Origin: Clostridiaceae bacterium | GTDB lineage: Bacteria; Bacillota; Clostridia; Oscillospirales; Butyricicoccaceae | NCBI GenBank assembly: GCA_016293155.1 | Contig: JAEDEU010000093.1 | Location: forward strand, 1 to 6,147 | Direction of reading: 5' to 3' | DNA length: 6,147 nucleotides | Part shown: piece after piece, positions 1-3,952 of the stretch | Numbering within the stretch: the first letter of the stretch is position 1 | Layout: every line of letters starts with the position of its first letter | The notes under the pieces: generated by a model | Told to the model about the DNA's origin: nothing | Database searches by the model: none | What the model saw: only the letters and a program-made list of their open reading frames with translations | Translations under genes and position numbers: made by a program

Positions 1-71
1 ATCAGCATACCGGAAAGCAGTTTTACCTGATTTTTTAACAGTTCCTGTTCAGACAGCGTTCTTTTTTTCAC
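1..71 (-). CDS. Unrecognised protein, N-terminal fragment (runs off left edge)
   Basis: A minus-strand reading frame starts with GTG at 69-71 and stays open to base 1, giving 23 codons: M-KKRTLSEQELLKNQVKLL-SGML. The start is chosen because an AAGGGGG Shine-Dalgarno sequence lies at 79-85, seven bases upstream, and the frame upstream has no better start codon before a stop at 141-143. The visible part is charged and probably helical, with no signal peptide or membrane segment in these residues. It lies on the same strand as the histidine kinase, 111 bases beyond the kinase stop, so it could be co-transcribed with it or have its own promoter. Too little is visible to assign a family. I am fairly sure it is a real gene start because of the ribosome binding site and start-codon spacing. 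Confidence 0.6.
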   Translation of the reverse strand, partial: MKKRTLSEQELLKNQVKLLSGML

Positions 72-133
72 AAAAATGCCCCCTTGACTGCCTGCCTCCG
101 ATGTTCGGCGGCGGCTCTGCGTATCATTCTCAT
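68..133 (-). CDS. Possible 21-codon upstream ORF coupled to the left-edge gene
   Basis: A short frame begins ATG at 131-133, with a GAGG ribosome binding site at 139-142 five bases upstream. It encodes M-RMIRRAAAEHRRQAVKGAF-L and ends with TGA at 68-70. That stop overlaps the GTG start (69-71) of the next gene in a GTGA arrangement typical of translational coupling. The peptide is rich in Arg and Ala, which is also what chance translation of GC-rich DNA gives, so this may be coincidence. If real, it could be a leader peptide controlling the downstream gene. No family is recognisable. Confidence 0.22.
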   Translation of the reverse strand: MRMIRRAAAEHRRQAVKGAFL

Positions 134-182
134 TTTGTCCTCAGAGAGTATAGCGCGAACCGCCGCCCACTTTGTTAATATT
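72..182 (-). other. Kinase / left-edge gene intergenic region with long imperfect hairpin
   Basis: This 111-base gap lies between the kinase stop (183-185) and the next minus-strand start. GGCGGCGG at 107-114 is complementary to CCGCCGCC at 160-167. Inside these arms, CTCTG (116-120 region) can pair with CAGAG (143-146 region), or GCGTAT (119-124) can pair imperfectly with ATAGCGC (150-156), so two alternative folds are possible. No T-run follows either arm on the minus strand, so it does not look like a normal intrinsic terminator. A TATACT box (minus strand, 147-152) could be a -10 element for the left-edge gene. The nearest -35-like TTAACA (173-178) is 20 bases away, which is too far for a good promoter. 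Confidence 0.4.
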
Positions 183-2375
183 TTATGAATTTTTTGTAAA
201 TTTTTTCGAGTCTATGATTTCCGCAATCTTGCGCAGCAGCGCCTTGGTCTGCACCGGCTTATAGAGGAACCCGTCAATAATGCCGCGTTCTACGTACTCC
301 TCCGGCTGATTGTCATCATAACCGGTAATCAGCAGAATTTTCAGCTCCGGACGGCGCGCGCGCAGCAGCTCCGCCAGTTCAAGACCGTTCATCTCCGGCA
401 TCACGGAATCCGTAATCAGCAGATCCCATTCCTCCAGACGGTCATGCAGCTCTGCATAGGCGCGTACCGGATTGGTCTGTCCGTTGATCTTCCAGCGCGT
501 CCTTGCCAGACTCTGATACAGCGCACGCACCACGCTGAATTCATCGTCCAGAAGATAAACCCGCAGCTGCCGTTCGGAAATTTCCTGAATATCCGCGTCA
601 TTCATCGGCGCTCCGGTAAATTCGTACTGCGGCAGAATGATACGGAAGCGCGTACCGAGACCCGGATCGCCCTCTACGGTAATCGCTCCGTTCTGACGTT
701 CCACCAGCCGCTTGACGATCGCCAGACCCAGACCGGTGCCCTCGCCCTCCGGCTTCGTGGTGTAGAACGGTTCAAAAATATGCTTCATGACCTCCGGCGG
801 CATACCCTCACCGGTATCATCCACCTCCAACATAATCTTACTTGGCTCGCCCTTACTCAGTCGCAGGCGGAGCACGCCGCCGCATTCCCGCATGGCATAA
901 AAGGCATTCATCGCCAGATTGACCACTGCCTGCTGGAATGCGCCCTCATTGCCGTACAAATGCGCTACGTCCACCTCACAGACCGCCTGGATGTCCACAT
1001 TGTCCGGCTTCACCTGCTTCAGCATGGATGCTGTTGCATGGAAAATCGGCACGACATCATAAAACTGCCGCTTGAATTCCTCTTTTTCCTGCCTGCCATA
1101 GTTTAGTACATTGTGCACCAGCTCCCCGCAGCGCTGCGCGGATTCCCGAATCCGGAGCGCGTATTCCTGAATCTCATCGTCCTCCGGATAGCCGTCCAGC
1201 AGCAGATCGCTGTAAATGACAATCGGCGTCATGGCGTTGTTCAGCTCGTGCGCCATGCTGCCCGCCAGCAGACCCAGAGTCTGCAAACGATCCTGCTTGA
1301 CATCCTGAGCGTCCCGCTGCTGGAGCTTGCGGTTCGCCTCGTTCAGCGCGCGCTCCACCGTCAGCTGCGCACGGATATGCTGCTCGGAATGCGCCCGCAC
1401 TCTGCCCTTATAGATCACGATGCCGGCCGTGAGCAAAAATGCGAAAAACAGTCCCATCAGCAGCACCATCATCTGATTGACATCCCCCATCACATCGCTG
1501 CGCGGAGCGGACAGAACCAGGAAAAACTGCTTGCTGCCGATTTCAATCGGCGTATATACCTCGATCTTTGGCTCACTGCCCCAGTCCGGCTCATCCAGCC
1601 AGCGCGCGCGGTTGATGCTGTAGCCTGTTTTGCCGGATATCTCCTGCTGAATCATCCTGCGCGTTTTCTCCCGATCCTCCTCCGGCAGCTCACCCAGGCT
1701 CTGAAGCATATTGATTCCGACCCAGTCCGGCCGCGTATGGAGCATCACAACGCTGTTCTCGTCCATAATCTTATAATCCGTCTTTGCGCCGATTGTGACC
1801 TCAGACATGGCAATATTATAGATCTCATTCAGGCTGATTCCCTCAAAAATATAGCCAGCGCACTGCTCCTGGATCAACACCGCCTTGACCAGATACAGTG
1901 TATATCCGCCGGCACTGCTCTGCTGCCAGCCTGCAATACCGGCCTGATCCGATGTCTTTGCCCGTCCCAGAATCTGATTCTGCTGCTCCATACTGCTGAA
2001 CAGCTCATACGGCAGCGCTCCGTCAAAGTTCAGCTGCTCCGCCTTATCCGCGGATACATAGATAAAATCCGTGGTCAGATTTTTCGTCTGCTCATTGCTG
2101 TTGCGCAGCATGGCTTCAATGTTTACGTCAATCTGATCCTCCATCAGCTTGATGTGGTTGCGGTTGAAGTAAACATTTAGCAGATTCTCCTGCTCATTGG
2201 CAATGACCTGCATACTGTTTGCCACGGTCTGCGCGCCCATAACCATGTTTTCCTCCTCACGCACCAAAATGCGTTTGGCGAAAAAGCTGTAGATGCCAAA
2301 CATAAAAATCCAGAGCACGACAAACGCCGTTGCGCTGAACACCATCCACCCGTTGATCTTACGACTCCGATTCAT
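183..2375 (-). CDS. Hybrid sensor histidine kinase (Cache-like sensor, HisKA, HATPase_c, C-terminal receiver)
   Basis: This is a 730-residue membrane sensor kinase. TM1 is about residues 10-32 and TM2 about 301-322. The roughly 270-residue extracytoplasmic segment between them ends in a Cache-like pattern (VVMLHTRPDWVGIN, about 209-222), which suggests a small-molecule sensor with unknown ligand. No HAMP domain is evident; a charged helical linker (about 329-368) leads to the HisKA H-box with His376 in AHELNN, a form typical of NtrB-like kinases. The ATPase core has the N-box (Asn490), G1 (DDTGEGM, 519-525), F-box (FEPFYTTK, 534-541) and G2 (GEGTGLGLA, 544-552). A complete receiver domain follows at about 604-722, with acidic pair Asp610/Asp611, phospho-acceptor Asp656, Thr684 and Lys706. 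H-E-L-N-N also fits the ExxN phosphatase motif of HisKA kinases. The start at 2375 is preferred over an upstream in-frame codon at 2411 because GAGGTG lies just before it and the likely transcript begins close to 2411. No HPt domain is present. Confidence 0.95.
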   Translation of the reverse strand: MNRSRKINGWMVFSATAFVVLWIFMFGIYSFFAKRILVREEENMVMGAQTVANSMQVIANEQENLLNVYFNRNHIKLMEDQIDVNIEAMLRNSNEQTKNLTTDFIYVSADKAEQLNFDGALPYELFSSMEQQNQILGRAKTSDQAGIAGWQQSSAGGYTLYLVKAVLIQEQCAGYIFEGISLNEIYNIAMSEVTIGAKTDYKIMDENSVVMLHTRPDWVGINMLQSLGELPEEDREKTRRMIQQEISGKTGYSINRARWLDEPDWGSEPKIEVYTPIEIGSKQFFLVLSAPRSDVMGDVNQMMVLLMGLFFAFLLTAGIVIYKGRVRAHSEQHIRAQLTVERALNEANRKLQQRDAQDVKQDRLQTLGLLAGSMAHELNNAMTPIVIYSDLLLDGYPEDDEIQEYALRIRESAQRCGELVHNVLNYGRQEKEEFKRQFYDVVPIFHATASMLKQVKPDNVDIQAVCEVDVAHLYGNEGAFQQAVVNLAMNAFYAMRECGGVLRLRLSKGEPSKIMLEVDDTGEGMPPEVMKHIFEPFYTTKPEGEGTGLGLAIVKRLVERQNGAITVEGDPGLGTRFRIILPQYEFTGAPMNDADIQEISERQLRVYLLDDEFSVVRALYQSLARTRWKINGQTNPVRAYAELHDRLEEWDLLITDSVMPEMNGLELAELLRARRPELKILLITGYDDNQPEEYVERGIIDGFLYKPVQTKALLRKIAEIIDSKKFTKNS

Positions 2376-2379
2376 ATCG

Positions 2380-2385
2380 CACCTC
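2380..2385 (-). promoter_or_regulatory. Ribosome binding site deciding the kinase start
   Basis: GAGGTG on the minus strand lies four bases before ATG 2373-2375 (six from the GAGG core). The in-frame alternative start at 2409-2411 has only an A/T run upstream and no Shine-Dalgarno match, so the shorter 730-residue protein is favoured. Confidence 0.75.
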
Positions 2386-2420
2386 ACTTTCCGTATCCCT
2401 GTAACCTGCATGAAAAAAAT

Positions 2421-2447
2421 ATCATAATTTATTCATTTTTTTGTCAG
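2421..2447 (-). promoter_or_regulatory. Candidate sigma-A promoter for the histidine kinase
   Basis: On the minus strand, CTGACA (2442-2447) is a five-of-six -35 match and TATGAT (2421-2426) a five-of-six -10 match. The spacer is 15 bases, shorter than the ideal 17, so the promoter may be weak or need an activator. Transcription would begin near 2413-2415, giving a leader of about 40 bases before the ATG at 2375. Confidence 0.5.
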
Positions 2448-2471
2448 ATACCTTTTGACATATCTTTTTAC
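2446..2471 (+). repeat. 12-bp-period direct repeat, possible response-regulator operator
   Basis: AGATACCTTTTGAC (2446-2459) and ACATATCTTTTTAC (2458-2471) match at 11 of 14 positions with a 12-base offset. They lie between and over the -35 elements of the two divergent promoters. OmpR/PhoB-family regulators bind tandem direct repeats with a period close to one helical turn, so this is a plausible autoregulatory site. The region is AT-rich and short T-runs raise the chance of accidental similarity. An inverted pair TGTCA (2442-2446) / TGACA (2456-2460) overlaps it, but those bases are also the two -35 boxes. Confidence 0.3.
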
Positions 2472-2483
2472 CTATGATAAAAT
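2455..2483 (+). promoter_or_regulatory. Strong sigma-A promoter for the response regulator
   Basis: A perfect -35 TTGACA (2455-2460) is followed after exactly 17 bases by TAAAAT (2478-2483), preceded by the extended -10 TG (2475-2476, TGATAAAAT). Transcription would start near 2490, leaving a leader of about 40 bases. The promoter overlaps any longer N-terminal reading of the regulator beginning at 2455, which rules that start out. Confidence 0.8.
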
Positions 2484-2515
2484 AAAGAAAATAAGTGTTT
2501 TTAAAGTACTTTCAG

Positions 2516-2522
2516 AAAGGGG
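2516..2522 (+). promoter_or_regulatory. Ribosome binding site deciding the response regulator start
   Basis: AAAGGGG lies seven bases before ATG 2530-2532, which begins directly with the conserved first strand of the receiver domain. Confidence 0.75.
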
Positions 2523-2529
2523 CTTCTCC

Positions 2530-3213
2530 ATGAGCTTACAAATCTTAGTCGTGGATGACGAACGCGCCATTCTTACCGCTTTGAAAAAAGCACTGGAAAA
2601 AGACAACATGACCGTTACCTGCTGTGACAGCGGTCATCAGGCACTCTCTATGATCGAGCACCAGCAATTCGATCTGATTATACTGGATATTTCCCTGCCG
2701 GACATCAACGGCTTTACCGTGCTGCAAAAAATCCGCAGCAATCACAACAATACGCCTGTGATTGTCCTCAGCGGCCGTCAGGAGGAATATCAGCAGATTG
2801 TCGGACTGGGTCTGGGCGCGGACGATTACATCACCAAACCGTTCAGTATGCCGATGCTGACCTCCAAGATCCGTGCGCTGGTGCGCCGGAACAGCACCTA
2901 TCAGCAGTCCACGGTGTCCGATCTGATTGTGGGACCGTTTTCGCTGTCCCGCACCACCTACCGACTGTATAAAAATGGCGTTGAAATCCAGCTGACCGCC
3001 AAGGAGCTGGCGCTGATGACCGTATTTTTGGAAAATCCCAAGCAGGTTTTTTCCAAGGAGCAGCTTTATGCGCAGGTCTGGCGCAACTCTGCCGTGGATG
3101 ACAACACCATTACCGTCTATATCAAACGGCTGCGCCAGAAAATCGAGGATCAGCCGCAAAAGCCGCAGTATCTCAAAACCGTATGGGGTGTGGGATACAC
3201 CTTTTCTGCCTGA
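2530..3213 (+). CDS. OmpR/PhoB-family response regulator
   Basis: This 227-residue cytoplasmic transcription factor has the usual family length. The receiver domain (about 3-118) starts with ILVVDDE, giving acidic residues Asp9/Asp10. The phospho-acceptor is Asp53 in ILDISLPDINGF, the switch hydroxyl is Ser81 in VLSG, the aromatic switch residue is Tyr100 in GADDYITKPF, and the conserved lysine is Lys103. The winged-helix DNA-binding domain (about 130-226) shows LTAKEL (155-160), a recognition region around TVYIKRLRQKIE (195-206) and the closing WGVGYTF (219-225). The start is set by the promoter and ribosome binding site just upstream. It is divergent from the hybrid kinase, so that kinase is the likely partner, though the kinase's own receiver makes the wiring unclear. 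The DNA target is unknown, but self-regulation through the shared control region is plausible. All key residues are present. Confidence 0.95.
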   Translation: MSLQILVVDDERAILTALKKALEKDNMTVTCCDSGHQALSMIEHQQFDLIILDISLPDINGFTVLQKIRSNHNNTPVIVLSGRQEEYQQIVGLGLGADDYITKPFSMPMLTSKIRALVRRNSTYQQSTVSDLIVGPFSLSRTTYRLYKNGVEIQLTAKELALMTVFLENPKQVFSKEQLYAQVWRNSAVDDNTITVYIKRLRQKIEDQPQKPQYLKTVWGVGYTFSA

Positions 3214-3220
3214 CACCACA

Positions 3221-3249
3221 CGCAGGGCGCTCTGCCCTGCGGCTTTTTT
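3221..3249 (+). terminator. Intrinsic terminator after the response regulator
   Basis: A perfect 8-bp stem (CGCAGGGC 3221-3228 with GCCCTGCG 3234-3241) closes a 5-base GCTCT loop. It is followed by GC and six Ts (3244-3249). It begins seven bases after the regulator stop and ends 24 bases before the next gene's ATG. Confidence 0.88.
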
Positions 3250-3273
3250 GTATTTCGGAAAGGAGATCTTCTG

Positions 3274-3870
3274 ATGCAGATCATTGCCGAACGCGCACTG
3301 AACGCCCTGATTAGCAGCGCCTTGCTTCTGCTGTTCCTGATCGTCCTCGGCGTGCTGCTCGGTCAGCTGAAAACGACAATCCTGAACATTCTATGCACGG
3401 TTTTCGGTGCTTCCGTCGGGGAATTTATCATCAACCGACTGACATTCCCGGGCACAATCCATCATGAGCTGTCCCATGCCCTGCTCGCGGCAGTCTCCGG
3501 CGCGCGCGTCACGCGCATCCGCCTGTTCAACCTGCGCGGCAGCACACTCGGCAGTGTACAGATGATTCCACGCGGCGGCGCACTGTTACAGTCGCTCCAG
3601 CTGTGCCTGTCCGCAATTGCTCCGGCGCTGTGCGGCATGGTCACGCTGTATCTGCTCACGCAGGCAGTCTATCCAATGGCAGGCGAGCTGTGGCAGCGCA
3701 TCCTGATCGGATACCTGGTTTTCTCCATCCTGCTTCAGATGACGCTGAGCCGGCAGGATCTCAAGACCGCACGGCGCGGTCTGCCGCTCACCTTCCTGCT
3801 CCTGTTCGCCATCCTGTTTGTACTGGGAGTCGATCTGCTCTCCCCGATTCAGACATTTTTTTCCTTCTGA
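3274..3870 (+). CDS. M50-like polytopic membrane metallopeptidase-type protein
   Basis: This is a 198-residue, very hydrophobic protein with roughly four to six membrane segments (clear ones near 12-32, 104-133, 140-157 and 172-190). HHELSH at 63-68 contains a zinc-site HExxH (His64, Glu65, His68) set in a hydrophobic stretch. A later MTLSRQDLK (156-164) supplies Asp162 as a possible third metal ligand, and APALCG (116-121) lies in the membrane segment between. This order resembles small M50/M50B-like intramembrane peptidases found in Bacillota, which cleave substrates within or next to the membrane; the assignment rests on motifs and topology only. The ATG at 3274 follows AAAGGAG (3259-3265) at eight bases. 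The gene lies 60 bases after the response regulator on the same strand, but behind a terminator, so expression may depend on read-through. No substrate is evident. An inactive relative with another membrane role is possible. Confidence 0.75.
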   Translation: MQIIAERALNALISSALLLLFLIVLGVLLGQLKTTILNILCTVFGASVGEFIINRLTFPGTIHHELSHALLAAVSGARVTRIRLFNLRGSTLGSVQMIPRGGALLQSLQLCLSAIAPALCGMVTLYLLTQAVYPMAGELWQRILIGYLVFSILLQMTLSRQDLKTARRGLPLTFLLLFAILFVLGVDLLSPIQTFFSF

Positions 3871-3915
3871 TGTTATTGTCTCATGAAAGCAGGTCAAATG
3901 TCAAACCAAATCACG

Positions 3916-3950
3916 AAAAAAGAGAGATGCTCCGGCATCTCTCTTTCTGT
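3916..3950. terminator. Bidirectional terminator between convergent genes
   Basis: A perfect 12-bp stem (AAAGAGAGATGC 3919-3930 with GCATCTCTCTTT 3935-3946) closes a TCCG tetraloop. On the minus strand the hairpin is followed by six Ts (complement of 3916-3921), serving the surface-protein gene. On the plus strand the tail is TTTCTGTTTT (3944-3953), a weaker run serving the membrane peptidase gene. It occupies most of the 82-base gap between the two convergent stops. Confidence 0.85.
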
Positions 3951-3952
3951 TT

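Noticed and set aside
118..132. Fur-box-like TGAGAATGATACGCA on the minus strand
   Set aside because: Only the first half-site matches well (6 of 7); the second half is poor (4 of 7), there is no well-formed promoter beside it, and the downstream gene is unknown, so no metal regulation is claimed.
1113..2180. Long plus-strand open frame of 355 codons, and another at 444-1106, opposite the histidine kinase
   Set aside because: Both lie wholly antisense to a kinase whose domains and motifs are all intact. Their translations are rich in His, Arg, Gln and Leu with no recognisable domain, as expected from the mirror of GC-rich codons.
2376..2411. Longer N-terminus for the kinase starting at 2411
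   Set aside because: No Shine-Dalgarno sequence precedes it and the predicted transcript start is almost on top of it, while ATG 2375 has GAGGTG at good spacing.
2455..2529. Longer N-terminus for the response regulator starting at TTG 2455
   Set aside because: That codon is part of the -35 box, the promoter lies within the extension, there is no ribosome binding site, and the added 25 residues do not belong to a receiver domain.
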